From positions 62,001-126,000 of the forward strand of contig NZ_RJAC01000012.1 in assembly GCF_003999975.1 (NCBI RefSeq): a stretch of DNA of 64,000 nucleotides, given 5' to 3'. The translations under genes and the position numbers were made by a program. The notes beneath the pieces were generated by a model, which worked only from the letters and a program-made list of their open reading frames with translations, was not told where the DNA came from and made no database searches. Origin of the DNA: Actinoplanes solisilvae. GTDB taxonomy: Bacteria; Actinomycetota; Actinomycetes; Mycobacteriales; Micromonosporaceae. Below, in pieces: positions 50,230 through 58,588 of this stretch (positions are counted from its first letter, which is position 1; each line of letters begins with the position of its first letter).

Positions 50230-51111
50230 ATGGGCACGATCGAGGTCGGCACGGCGTCCTGGACGGACAGCACGCTGCTCGCCTCGGGCTGGTACCCGGC
50301 GAGCGCCGACACCCCCGAGAAGCGGCTGGCCTACTACGCCAAGAAGTATTCGGTGGTCGAGGTCGACTCGACGTACTACGGGCCTCCCGCCGAGCAGACC
50401 AGCCAGCTCTGGGCCCAGCGCACGCCCGACGGGTTCACCTTCAACATCAAGGCGTTCAGCCTGCTCACCGGCCATCCGACCAGGGTGTCGGCGATCTACA
50501 AGGACCTGCGACCCGAGACCGACAAGAAGAACGTCTACCCCGGCGACCTGCCCGCGCAGGCGTACGAGGAGGTCTGGAGCCGTTTCCTGAGTGCCCTGGA
50601 CCCTCTCGCGCAGGCCGGCAAGCTCGGCGCGCTGCTGTTCCAGTTCCCGCCGTGGTTCGGCATCCGCCGCTCCAACAAGGACTACCTGCTCGAAGTGGCC
50701 GCGCGCTGCAAGCCGTTGACGCCGGTCTTCGAGTTCCGCAACGCGTCGTGGTTCGAGGGCGAGAACCAGCAGGAGACCCTCGGCTTCCTGCGCGACCACG
50801 AGCTGGCCTTCGTCGGCGTCGACATGCCGCAGGGCCACAAGTCGTCGGTGCCGCCCGTGCTGGCCGCCACCGCGAGCCTGGCCGTCGTGCGCTTCCACGG
50901 CCACAGCGACAAGTGGACCAGCAAGGACATTCACGAGAAGTTCGGGTACGAGTACTCGCGCGCGGAGCTCTCCCAGTGGACCCCGCGCCTGCGCGAGCTG
51001 GCCGGCGCGGCCGACCGTACCCACGTGCTCTTCAACAACTGCTACCGCGATTTTGCCCAGCGCAACGCCACCGAGATGCTGGAACTCCTAGAGGGCGTCG
51101 AAGGGGACTGA
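50230..51111 (+). CDS. DUF72 (YecE-like) protein
   Basis: A 293-residue TIM-barrel protein of the DUF72 family: IEVGTASWTDSTLLASGWYP, YAKKYSVVEVDSTYYGPP, FTFNIKAFSLLTGHPT, GALLFQFPPWFG, VFEFRNASWF and AVVRFHGHS, ending with VLFNNCYRDFAQRNA. The conserved residues cluster at the barrel mouth, but the reaction is unknown. A second, quite different DUF72 gene lies about 1 kb downstream on the other strand. It overlaps the convergent aminotransferase gene by 24 bases. Confidence 0.88.
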   Translation: MGTIEVGTASWTDSTLLASGWYPASADTPEKRLAYYAKKYSVVEVDSTYYGPPAEQTSQLWAQRTPDGFTFNIKAFSLLTGHPTRVSAIYKDLRPETDKKNVYPGDLPAQAYEEVWSRFLSALDPLAQAGKLGALLFQFPPWFGIRRSNKDYLLEVAARCKPLTPVFEFRNASWFEGENQQETLGFLRDHELAFVGVDMPQGHKSSVPPVLAATASLAVVRFHGHSDKWTSKDIHEKFGYEYSRAELSQWTPRLRELAGAADRTHVLFNNCYRDFAQRNATEMLELLEGVEGD

Positions 51112-51879
51112 GCGCCACACGTCGGCCATCAGCTCGGCCAGCTTGTCGCCGGCCGGGTAGACGAGGTCGTCGATCGAGGCGATCTCCTGGCGGACCGTGC
51201 GCGAGTTGACCGCGACCGCCGCCGTGAAGTCGAGCAGCTCGGCGATCGGCACCGGCCGCATCGTCCACGGCACGCCCTGCATGGTCATCGCGACCTGCAG
51301 CAGCACCATCGTGACACCCTTGAGCATCGGCGCCTGCGGCCACACCACCTGATCGCCGGTGAAGAACGCGACGTTCCACACGCTGCCCTCACGCACCAGC
51401 CCGTCGGGGCCGATCGACAGCGCGTCGTCGTACCCGGCCTCGACGGCCCGCCGCTGAGCGCGGATCAGACCCATCGTGGCCGCGTGCTTGTGTTCCGGCC
51501 ATTCACGGCGGAAGTCGGGGTCGATGCGCACCCGCCGCGGCGGGGCCGGCTCGTCGGACCACGGGTCGCTGACCGCCACCACCACGTCGGGCGGGGCGGC
51601 CCGATCAGCGCCGGGCACGTAGGACACCCGTACGGAAGCGTCCTTCTCGCCGTCGAGCGCCTGCAGAATCAACCCGCGCAGCCGATGCTCGTCGTCGAGC
51701 CCCGGGCGCCAGCCGAAGAACTCCTCGTTCGCGTCGGCCAGACGGGCGAAGTGCAGCGCGAGACCTCGTACGCCCCGGTCTCGGACCTGCATCGAGGTGA
51801 AGTGGCCATAATTGACGCCGGCCAGCCGATGGGTGTCGGCGAGTTCGGGCGCCCGGCCGTTCACTTCGAGGTTCAGCAC
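51088..51879 (-). CDS. class IV aminotransferase (PLP-dependent)
   Basis: A 263-residue fold-type IV PLP enzyme, in the size range of 4-amino-4-deoxychorismate lyase and D-amino acid transaminase. The PLP lysine is in HKHAATMGLIRAQRRAVEAG, and the glutamate motif is in DDALSIGPDGLVREGSVWNVAFF. The N-terminal NGRAPELADTHRLAGVNYGHFTSMQV replaces the usual G-x-F-E/T box. It starts at a GTG overlapping the upstream DUF72 gene by seven bases, so the two are co-expressed. Substrate unknown; no folate or branched-chain amino acid genes are close. Confidence 0.8.
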   Translation of the reverse strand: MLNLEVNGRAPELADTHRLAGVNYGHFTSMQVRDRGVRGLALHFARLADANEEFFGWRPGLDDEHRLRGLILQALDGEKDASVRVSYVPGADRAAPPDVVVAVSDPWSDEPAPPRRVRIDPDFRREWPEHKHAATMGLIRAQRRAVEAGYDDALSIGPDGLVREGSVWNVAFFTGDQVVWPQAPMLKGVTMVLLQVAMTMQGVPWTMRPVPIAELLDFTAAVAVNSRTVRQEIASIDDLVYPAGDKLAELMADVWRSVPFDAL

Positions 51880-52655
51880 GGTCTCACTTTAAGACGGGGC
51901 ACGCGCGTCACCGACAGCCCCCGCCCCTCGGCCCGCGCGGCCAGCACCCCCGCGTCGATCACGGCCGCGCCCCCGGGGTCGTTGTTGAAATACACAAACG
52001 CTTCCCGTACGCCGGTCAGGCGCTCGGCCCACGACGCCAGAGCGCGGCGGCCGTAGCGGGGCCACGGTCGCGCCCGCCCCTCGTGCAGACGCAGGTAGAC
52101 GAAGTCGGCGGTGTCCCACAACGGCGTGATCGCGCGGCTGCCCCGGTCGGCCCAGCACAGCGCGGCCCCGTGCTTCTCGAGCAGCCGCCGGCAGTCGTCG
52201 GTGAACCAGGTGTCGTGCCGCGGTTCGACCGCAACCCGTACGCCGGCCGGTATGAGACTCAAGGTCTCGCCCAGCGCGCCGAGATCGGCCCGCAGATTCG
52301 GCGGGAGCTGCAGCAGGACCGGGCCCAGCTTGTCGCCGAGGCCGGTCGCCCGCTCGAAGAACCGGGCCACCGGCTCCCGGGGGTCGCGCAGCCGCTTGAT
52401 GTGGGTCAGGTAGCGGCTCATCTTGACCGCGACGCAGAAGTCCGGCGGGGTTCGCTCGCGCCACTGCTCGAACGTCGCGCGCTCGGGCAGACGGTAGAAC
52501 GCGTTGTTGACCTCCACGGTCGCGAACCGCTCGGCGTAGTGCTCCAGCCACCGCCGCTGCGGAAGATCACCGGGGTAGAGATAGCCGGTGTCGTCGGCGC
52601 CGCGGGCCGGGCGCCAGTCGCGGTACTGCCAGCCCGACGTCCCGATCCGCACCAT
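51873..52655 (-). CDS. DUF72 (YecE-like) protein, second copy
   Basis: A 260-residue DUF72 protein of a different subgroup from the one at 50 kb: RIGTSGWQYRDWRPARG, WLEHYAERFATVEVNNAFYRLP, FCVAVKMSRYLTHIKRL, LGPVLLQLPPNLRADL, VAVEPRHDTWF, VYLRLHEG and FVYFNNDPGGAAVIDA. This version has the canonical GTSGW start. It leads the minus-strand pair with the aminotransferase. Its upstream side faces the repeat-protein/JmjC genes. Confidence 0.88.
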   Translation of the reverse strand: MVRIGTSGWQYRDWRPARGADDTGYLYPGDLPQRRWLEHYAERFATVEVNNAFYRLPERATFEQWRERTPPDFCVAVKMSRYLTHIKRLRDPREPVARFFERATGLGDKLGPVLLQLPPNLRADLGALGETLSLIPAGVRVAVEPRHDTWFTDDCRRLLEKHGAALCWADRGSRAITPLWDTADFVYLRLHEGRARPWPRYGRRALASWAERLTGVREAFVYFNNDPGGAAVIDAGVLAARAEGRGLSVTRVPRLKVRPC

Positions 52656-52764
52656 GTGACCCGGGTTACCCGCCCCGCCTGCGGTTAGACCTGATGATCA
52701 CGGGGTACCTCGGCGCTGGTCGGTCAAGGGTGACCGGCCGATTCACCGACGCCAAGGAGCTGAC

Positions 52765-53013
52765 ATGTCACTGAGCGACGACGACATCACCTCGACCTCG
52801 GGTCCCGGCGCGGGCGAGGGCCCGGCCGACGGCGGCGCGAACCCGGGCGGCCACGACGGCGGCGCGGACGGCAGCGCGGGCGAGGGCCCCGCGGACGGTG
52901 GCGCGAACCCGGGCGGCCACGACGGCGGCGCGGACGGCAGCGCGGGCGAGGGCCCGGCCGACGGTGGCGCGAACCCGGGCGGCCACGACGGCGGCGCCGA
53001 CGGCAGCGCCTGA
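52765..53013 (+). CDS. 82-residue repeat peptide, candidate oxygenase substrate/precursor
   Basis: The protein is a 15-residue leader-like start (MSLSDDDITSTSGPG) followed by three identical 22-residue repeats and a final alanine. Each repeat starts AGEGPADGG and continues with ANPGGHDGG and ADGS. It contains no Cys, Lys, Arg, Phe, Trp or Tyr, and is rich in Gly, Ala, Asp, Asn and His, so it should be disordered and acidic. AAGGAG lies before the ATG. The stop is two bases before the start of a JmjC-type oxygenase gene, which lacks its own strong ribosome site. Such enzymes hydroxylate Asn, Asp, His or Arg in proteins, so the repeats are a natural candidate substrate. Function is inference. 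Confidence 0.8.
   Translation: MSLSDDDITSTSGPGAGEGPADGGANPGGHDGGADGSAGEGPADGGANPGGHDGGADGSAGEGPADGGANPGGHDGGADGSA
52810..53007 (+). repeat. three tandem 66-base coding repeats
   Basis: Three head-to-tail 66-base units that encode exactly the same 22 residues and differ only at a few silent third positions in the GPADG and GGAD codons. The near-identity points to recent copying or gene-conversion upkeep. Confidence 0.95.
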
Positions 53014-53015
53014 CA

Positions 53016-54272
53016 ATGCCCGGAACGACGAACGAGACGCCGGGCGCAACCCGCCCGGCGCTCTCCCGGGCCGTCGGCGTCGAGCCGGGCAAGTTCTCGG
53101 CCGCCTACTGGGGGAAGGCCCCGCTGCTCTCCCGCGCCGGTGAGCTGGCCGGCCCCGACGGCTTCGCCGACCTGCTCTCCCCGGACGCCGTCGACGAACT
53201 GCTCAGCCGCCGCGGCCTGCGCACCCCGTTCCTGCGGGTCGCCCAGCAGGGCAAAGTCCTGCCGGCCGACCGGTTCACCGGCGGGGGCGGGGCCGGCGCC
53301 GAGATCAGCGACCAGGTCCTCGACGACCAGGTGATGCGGCTCTACGCGGAGGGCGCCACGCTTGTCCTCCAAGGCCTGCACCGCCTGTGGCCGCCGCTGA
53401 TCGACTACAGCCGCCGCCTCGGCGCCGAACTGCGCCGCCCGCTGCAGGTCAACGCCTATCTGACCCCGCCCGGCAGCCAGGGCTTCAGCACCCACTACGA
53501 CACCCACGACGTCTTCGTGCTGCAGGTCGACGGCACCAAACGCTGGCGCCTGCACGAACCGGTCCTGGCCGACCCGCTGGAGAAGCAGGCCTGGGGCGGC
53601 CGCGCCGACGAGGTCTCCGCCACCGCGGCCGGAGAACCGGCCCTTGACGTCGTGCTCTCCCCGGGCGACGCGCTCTATCTGCCCCGCGGCTGGCTGCACT
53701 CGGCCGAGGCGCTCGGCAGCCGTTCCCTGCACCTGACCATCGGGGTACGGGCCCTGACCCGCTACGCCGTGGTCGAGGAACTGCTCGCCCTGGCCGCCGG
53801 CGACGCCCGGCTGCGGGCCACCCTGCCGTACGGGGTGGACGTCTCCGACCCTTCGGCGATCGAACCCGAACTGACCGAGACGGTTGAGGCCCTGCGCGAC
53901 TGGCTGACCACCGTCGAGCCTTCCGAGGTCGCCGAGCGGCTGCGCGCCCGCGACTGGCCCTCGGCCCGCCCCGAGCCGGTCAGCCCCCTGGCCCAGCTCG
54001 ACTTCGCATCCGGCCTGGGCCCCGACGAGCGCTTGCGGGCCCGCGAGGGCCTGCGCTGGCAACTCACCGAGGACGGCGCGACCCACGTCGTGCTGCGCCT
54101 GGTCGGCCGCACGATCCGCTTCCCGTCCTTCTGCGCCCCGGCGCTGCGGCTGGCCCTGAGCGGCGAAGTCGTGCGGGTAGGCGACCTACCCCTGGACGAC
54201 GACCAGGACCGCCTGGTCTTCTCGCGCCGCCTGCTCAACGAGGCTCTGGTGGTCCCGAGCAACAGCCCGTAG
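53016..54272 (+). CDS. JmjC/cupin_4-type 2-oxoglutarate-dependent oxygenase
   Basis: A 418-residue protein of the bacterial ribosomal-oxygenase (YcfD/RoxA-like) cupin group. The iron triad is His160 and Asp162 in FSTHYDTHDVFVLQVDG and His228 in LYLPRGWLHSAEALG; KRWRLHEP supplies the likely 2-oxoglutarate lysine region. The N terminus (FSAAYWGKAPLLSRAGEL) is also typical. The C-terminal half (about 240-418) forms the dimer/winged-helix part. Family members hydroxylate protein side chains such as Arg or His of ribosomal proteins. Here the gene directly follows the repeat peptide with a two-base gap, suggesting translational coupling and a dedicated substrate. Confidence 0.88.
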   Translation: MPGTTNETPGATRPALSRAVGVEPGKFSAAYWGKAPLLSRAGELAGPDGFADLLSPDAVDELLSRRGLRTPFLRVAQQGKVLPADRFTGGGGAGAEISDQVLDDQVMRLYAEGATLVLQGLHRLWPPLIDYSRRLGAELRRPLQVNAYLTPPGSQGFSTHYDTHDVFVLQVDGTKRWRLHEPVLADPLEKQAWGGRADEVSATAAGEPALDVVLSPGDALYLPRGWLHSAEALGSRSLHLTIGVRALTRYAVVEELLALAAGDARLRATLPYGVDVSDPSAIEPELTETVEALRDWLTTVEPSEVAERLRARDWPSARPEPVSPLAQLDFASGLGPDERLRAREGLRWQLTEDGATHVVLRLVGRTIRFPSFCAPALRLALSGEVVRVGDLPLDDDQDRLVFSRRLLNEALVVPSNSP

Positions 54273-54281
54273 GGCGAGCCT

Positions 54282-54746
54282 CTACCTTGCGGGGAGGGGC
54301 GCCGGGCCCAGGATCGTGATGCCGTGCTGCGCGGCCAGCCGCAGTGCCTCGTCCATAGGCGGCGGGCCGTCGGCAGCGGCGGCGGCCAGCGCCCGGGTGA
54401 AGCCCTCCATCGGCCCGCCGGGGGCGTGCACGACGAAAGCGGTGGCGTCCTCGTCGGACTCGTTGCGGACCGTGTGTGGCACGCCGCCGGCCAGGGGCAC
54501 GACGTCGCCGGCAGCGGCCGTGATCCGGCGGACGGCGGGGCCGTCGCCGACGTAGAAAGTGAACTCGCCCGCGGTCACGTGGTAGATCTCGCCGGGGTCG
54601 TGCCGGTGCATGACCGGCGGGCCGCCGCCGGGGCGCATGAGGATCTCGACGGCGAACAGGGCGGGGGACGAGGCGAGGATCGTCACCTCGTCGGTTCCCA
54701 TGAAGATGCGTTCGCAGGAATCGCGTTCGACAGGTAGCTTGTCCAT
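54282..54746 (-). CDS. single-domain cupin protein
   Basis: A 154-residue cupin: FAVEILMRPGGGPPVMHRHDPGEIYHVTAGEFTFYVGD holds the first metal motif (HRH...E) and VPLAGGVPHTVRNESDEDATAFVVHAPGG the second (H). It may be a small dioxygenase, isomerase or sensor. The ATG lies where transcription would start from a consensus-like promoter (TTGACA/TACCTT), so the mRNA may be leaderless. It is divergent from a MarR gene whose apparent operator lies inside that promoter. It runs towards the JmjC gene, nine bases from its end. Confidence 0.82.
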   Translation of the reverse strand: MDKLPVERDSCERIFMGTDEVTILASSPALFAVEILMRPGGGPPVMHRHDPGEIYHVTAGEFTFYVGDGPAVRRITAAAGDVVPLAGGVPHTVRNESDEDATAFVVHAPGGPMEGFTRALAAAAADGPPPMDEALRLAAQHGITILGPAPLPAR

Positions 54747-54752
54747 ATGCCG

Positions 54753-54782
54753 AAGGTAGACAGGTGGCCTGTCTGATGTCAA
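54753..54782 (-). promoter_or_regulatory. cupin-gene promoter with embedded MarR-type operator
   Basis: On the minus strand, TTGACA (54777-54782) and TACCTT (54753-54758) are 18 bases apart, seven bases before the cupin ATG. Inside the spacer lies a perfect inverted repeat AGACAGG-TGG-CCTGTCT (54758-54774). A second weaker GACA/TGTC pair lies at 54729-54743. Binding there would block the cupin promoter and the start of the MarR gene. Confidence 0.75.
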
Positions 54783-55273
54783 AGAAAATCTCCGAGCGGC
54801 CCATGACCGGCGGGCGGCCCCGGCCGGAGAACCTCGCCGTGCTCCTGCGTGATGTGTTCGCGCTGCTCAACGACCGGGTGCTGGTGCGGCTGGCCGAGCG
54901 CGGGCACGGCGTCGTGCGCCCGGTGCACAGCGCGGTCTTCGAGCACCTCGACGACGAGGGCACCACCGTCAGCGTCCTGGCCGAGCGGGCCAACATGACC
55001 AAGCAGGCGATGGCTGAGCTGGTCGCCCACCTCGAAGCGCACGGTTACCTGACCCGGGAACCCGACCCGGCCGACCGCCGGGCCAAGCTGGTGCGGCCGA
55101 CCGCCCGCGGCCGCGAGGTGGTCGGCATCGCCCAGCAGCTCGTGCCCGAGCTGGAGGCGTGGGTGGCCGGGATCGTCGGCACGGATCGGGCGGCGGCCCT
55201 GAGGGCTGATCTGCGTACGCTGCGTGCGGCCCTCAAGCCGTCCGAAGCGCCGCGACCAGCACCCCCGCCGTGA
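54776..55273 (+). CDS. MarR-family transcriptional regulator
   Basis: A 165-residue winged-helix regulator: VRPVHSAVFEHLDDEGTTVSVLAERANMTKQAMAELVAHLEAHGYLTREPDPADRRAKLVRPTARG contains the recognition helix and the DxRxK wing. Possible starts are ATG 54776 or ATG 54803; a GTG at 54764 would fall within the operator and is less likely. It probably represses itself and the divergent cupin gene through the palindrome between them. Its 3' end overlaps the opposite FtsK-operon gene by 41 bases. Confidence 0.88.
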   Translation: MSKKISERPMTGGRPRPENLAVLLRDVFALLNDRVLVRLAERGHGVVRPVHSAVFEHLDDEGTTVSVLAERANMTKQAMAELVAHLEAHGYLTREPDPADRRAKLVRPTARGREVVGIAQQLVPELEAWVAGIVGTDRAAALRADLRTLRAALKPSEAPRPAPPP

Positions 55274-55937
55274 CCAGGCCGGTGATCAGCACGGTGGCGA
55301 CCGTCGTGGCGTCGAGGCCGGCGCCGCGGCGGTCGGCGACCCGCTTCGCGCCGACCACGGCCAGCACCGGGCAGGCCAACAGCACCAGCAGGGCGACCAC
55401 GGGCAGCGCGTCGCGCCAGGTGCCGTCGGTCGCGCCGCCGCCGGTCTGGCGCAGCAGGTGGTTGCCGATCGCGCCGGCCACGCCGCCGACCAGTCCGAAC
55501 AGCGCGAACATGATTTTCACGCCGCCGTTGATCGGGCGAGCGGGAGCCGTGTATTCCACCTTTGTGGCCACCTCGTCGAGGTAGTCGGAAGCGTCGCGTT
55601 CGCTGCGCTGCCGGGGGATGGTGGCGGGTGGCGGGGTGCGGCCGTATCGTTCGGCGACCGGGCCGACCTTATGTACATATTCCGCCCAGAGGTGCCTCGC
55701 GCGCGCGTCGACCTGCTCGACCGTCCGCTGGGCCGTCACCACGGCGCGCTTGGCCCCGTCGACGGCCTCGGCGGCACTGCGAACCGCCTCGTCGGCCGCG
55801 GCGATCCTGGTGTCGTACCAGTGGATCGCCTCGGCCCGCATGCCGGCGGCCTCCTCGTCCAGTGTGGTCAGTCTTCGCAGCACGCTGCGGTAGTCGGCGG
55901 TCTCGAAGTCGGCCGGCTGCAGTCCACCCTGTGCCAT
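55233..55937 (-). CDS. membrane protein of FtsK-like operon
   Basis: A 234-residue protein. The first 115 residues are predicted coiled coil (DYRSVLRRLTTLDEEAAGMRAEAIHWYDTRIAAADEAVRSAAEAVDGAKRAVV...) ending with WAEYVHKVGPVAERYG. Three transmembrane helices follow (KIMFALFGLVGGVAGAIGNHLL, ALPVVALLVLLACPVLAVVGA, TVATVLITGLVTAGVLVAAL). The ATG overlaps the ATPase stop by one base, so production is tied to the ATPase. It could anchor the soluble ATPase to the membrane. No known family recognised. Confidence 0.7.
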   Translation of the reverse strand: MAQGGLQPADFETADYRSVLRRLTTLDEEAAGMRAEAIHWYDTRIAAADEAVRSAAEAVDGAKRAVVTAQRTVEQVDARARHLWAEYVHKVGPVAERYGRTPPPATIPRQRSERDASDYLDEVATKVEYTAPARPINGGVKIMFALFGLVGGVAGAIGNHLLRQTGGGATDGTWRDALPVVALLVLLACPVLAVVGAKRVADRRGAGLDATTVATVLITGLVTAGVLVAALRTA

Positions 55938-58564
55938 CAGGACACTCCGTACGGGATGATCACCTCGGCGCCGCGATGCACCGAGCGGTCGAAGTGCAGC
56001 GCGCGCCACGGACGCGGATACCAGGGCGGCGCCCCGGTGCCCGGGTAGAACTGGGACAGCTCGCTGCCGTGCACGTCGAGGGCCACCCACGCGCCGATCG
56101 GGTCGGTGCGCGACGCGGGGCCGCCCAACGCCTCGCGCAGCAGGGCCGCGCCGCGCCACCAGCCCAGCACGTGGATGCGCCGCTCGGGGCCCTGCCGCAG
56201 GATCGTGCGCAGCTGCTCGGCCGCGCCCTTGCCGCCGGGCAGCGCGTCGGCCGCGTAGATGAGCACGAAGTGCGGCCGGTCGGCAGGCCAGGACGCCTCG
56301 GCCTCGGCCGCCGCGTCCTCGAGGACCCAGTCGGCGTTGTCGTGCTCGTACCAGCCGCACTCGGGCAGTTCGGCGCGGAGCGCGGCGGCGGCCGGGCGGG
56401 CGTCCTGGTCGAGGCAGAGGATCGAGAACCGGGCGCCGTCCGGCGGGAACTGGGCGGCCAGCGACCGCGCGGCCGTGGCCAGCACGGCGCACGCCTCGTC
56501 GAGCCGGGTGCCGAGTACGGCCAGGTTGCGGCCGGGGGCGCGGCGCAGCACCGTGCGGGCCGAACGGGCCTCGACGTCGATCGTCTCGCCGAGCAGCACG
56601 ACGGGCGCGGCTGTCGGCTCGGCCGGGGCGAGCTTCGCGAAGTCGGGACTGTCGGCCAGCCGGGGGATCACGTCGCCGTCGAACAGCCGGGGCGGGTCGT
56701 CGCTCGGGCGTTGCCGCCACAGACGGTGCTGCAGCGCGTTCCACCGGTCGCGGTCGCCGGCGGCCGGGACCCGTACGACCCGGTTGGCCTCGACCGCACC
56801 CGAGTCGGCGTTGACCAGGGCGTGATAGCGGGGCAGCGACTCGGCCGCCGTGTTCTGCTCGGCCAGCACCCGCCGGGCCCGGGGCAGCGCGATGCGCAGC
56901 GAGAACTGGGCCACCAGCGCCGGACGGCCCCACAGCGCCTCGATGCCGGACACGTCCTGACTCGCCATGATCAGGTGGATGCCCTGCGAACGGCCGCGGC
57001 GGGCCAGGTCTTCGAGCAGGTCGACGGCCTCCTTCTCGACCGCGTCGCGGCCCGACAGCAGCACCTGGAACTCGTCGATCACGGCGACGATGCGCGGCCA
57101 GTGTCCTTGCGGATCCTCGGCCCGCAGCTCGGCGAGGTTCGTGACCTCGTACCGCTTGGCCGCGTCGGCCCGCCGGCGCAGCTCCTCGCCCAGGAACCGC
57201 AGCAGGGCCAGCCCGAACTCGCGGTCGGTGTTCACATTGACCCCGACCAGCTTGACGTGCGGCAGCCACGTGCGGTCACGCCGCCCCGGGGCGAACCGGG
57301 CGAACGACACGCCCTCTTTGAAGTCGAGCAGATAGAAGGCCAGCTCGGCCGGGGAGTAGCGGGCGGCCAGGGCGCCCATCCAGGCGTAGATGAGGTTGGT
57401 CTTGCCGGTGCCCGACGGCCCGGCGATCAGCGCGTGCGGCGGATAGTCCGACAGCGTCACCGGCACCGGCATGCCCTGCGGGCTGTCGCCGAGCGGCGCG
57501 GTCAACCCGGTGGCCGAGCTCTCCTGCCACTCCACCTGCGGCAACAGGCTGTCCAGGGCCACCGGGGCGGGCCCGGCGGCAACGGCCTCGGCGATGCGGC
57601 GACAGGTCGCGGCCACCACCGCCTGCGGCGGACCACCGTCCAGCCGTACGGGGAGAGCACCCGCGCTGCTCATCCGCGCGTGGTCGCCCGGCGCCGCCGT
57701 GATGAACTCGATGCCCTCGCCCGCCGGCACCGGCATCCCCTGAATCACCAGGTGCACGCCGCAGGCCGCCCCGGTGCGAAGCAGCCGTACGAGCTGGGCC
57801 TGCTCGGCGCGGCTCAGGTCGCCCGCCCCCAGCAGCACGGCGATGCGCCACGGCTCGGGACGCCGATGGGTGGCCGCGTTCAGCTCGCGCAGCGACGTGA
57901 ACTCGCCGGCCAGCACCGTCTCGTTGATGCGGCGTACCTGGTCGGTCAGGTCGTCGAGCAGTGAACCGAGCCCGCCCGGACCGACGAACTCGAGCACGTT
58001 GCACGGTGCGAGCGGCGCGAACCGGGCCAGCCCACCGCCGAGGTGCTCGGGGTCGTACCCGATGATGTGCACCGCGCCCGGCGGCGCCGTGCCCAGGGCG
58101 CGCAGCAGCAGACCGGCCACCACCTCGTCGGCCAGCGCACGGTCGCCGCGCACCACCACGTGTCCACGATCGAGCAGCGGCACCAGCGCCGGCACCTCTT
58201 CGGGGTGCGGCAGCAGCAGGCGGCCCACCCGCAGCTCGGCGGCCCGGTCGAGCGGGGTCGGCTGCCAGTCGTCCCACGGGTCACCGGCCGCGCCCGGCGC
58301 CGCGCGGTCGGCCGCGCCCGCGGCGGCCTCGGCGTAGGCGGCCAGGTCGGTTTTGTGTTGCTGGTCGATCTCGGCCAGCCGGGCGTCGCGGGCGGCGGCG
58401 ATCTTGTGTTTGCGGGCGTCGGCGGCCTCCGTCACCCGTCGTCTTCGGTCCACTGCGCGCGCGTATTCGGCCCGCGCCGCCTCCAGGGCGGTCGACGCGG
58501 CGCCCAGCGCGTGCGACAACCCGGCCCGGATGTTCATCACCTGCTGTGCAGTCGACTCAGTCAT
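55937..58564 (-). CDS. FtsK/SpoIIIE-type ATPase, EccC-like three-domain layout
   Basis: An 875-residue soluble P-loop protein. An N-terminal coiled coil (about 15-80) is followed by a degenerate ATPase-like domain (about 110-330). The central FtsK domain (about 365-620) has Walker A GPSGTGKT near 380-388 and Walker B IVAVIDEFQVLL near 495, with LARRGRSQGIHLIMASQDVSG. A third domain (about 680-850; NLAVLGTRLDEACAVLATAA, HFVLIYAADAL) is again degenerate. The string of one active and two degenerate modules recalls type VII secretion EccC, but there are no transmembrane helices and no DNA-reading gamma domain. It is encoded between a small helical protein pair and a membrane protein. Confidence 0.82.
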   Translation of the reverse strand: MTESTAQQVMNIRAGLSHALGAASTALEAARAEYARAVDRRRRVTEAADARKHKIAAARDARLAEIDQQHKTDLAAYAEAAAGAADRAAPGAAGDPWDDWQPTPLDRAAELRVGRLLLPHPEEVPALVPLLDRGHVVVRGDRALADEVVAGLLLRALGTAPPGAVHIIGYDPEHLGGGLARFAPLAPCNVLEFVGPGGLGSLLDDLTDQVRRINETVLAGEFTSLRELNAATHRRPEPWRIAVLLGAGDLSRAEQAQLVRLLRTGAACGVHLVIQGMPVPAGEGIEFITAAPGDHARMSSAGALPVRLDGGPPQAVVAATCRRIAEAVAAGPAPVALDSLLPQVEWQESSATGLTAPLGDSPQGMPVPVTLSDYPPHALIAGPSGTGKTNLIYAWMGALAARYSPAELAFYLLDFKEGVSFARFAPGRRDRTWLPHVKLVGVNVNTDREFGLALLRFLGEELRRRADAAKRYEVTNLAELRAEDPQGHWPRIVAVIDEFQVLLSGRDAVEKEAVDLLEDLARRGRSQGIHLIMASQDVSGIEALWGRPALVAQFSLRIALPRARRVLAEQNTAAESLPRYHALVNADSGAVEANRVVRVPAAGDRDRWNALQHRLWRQRPSDDPPRLFDGDVIPRLADSPDFAKLAPAEPTAAPVVLLGETIDVEARSARTVLRRAPGRNLAVLGTRLDEACAVLATAARSLAAQFPPDGARFSILCLDQDARPAAAALRAELPECGWYEHDNADWVLEDAAAEAEASWPADRPHFVLIYAADALPGGKGAAEQLRTILRQGPERRIHVLGWWRGAALLREALGGPASRTDPIGAWVALDVHGSELSQFYPGTGAPPWYPRPWRALHFDRSVHRGAEVIIPYGVS

Positions 58565-58588
58565 GGCTGTAGCACCTGCCCGTCGGCG

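Noticed and set aside
52810..53007. CRISPR-like array
   Set aside because: Repeats are adjacent 66-base coding units without unique spacers, so this is not a CRISPR array. No cas genes are present.
52768..53092. Minus-strand frames across the 66-base repeats that look repetitive (VRATVRGALARAAVRAAVV)
   Set aside because: They are only the complement of the repeat peptide gene; the plus-strand frame has a ribosome site, identical peptide repeats with silent changes, and a partner gene.
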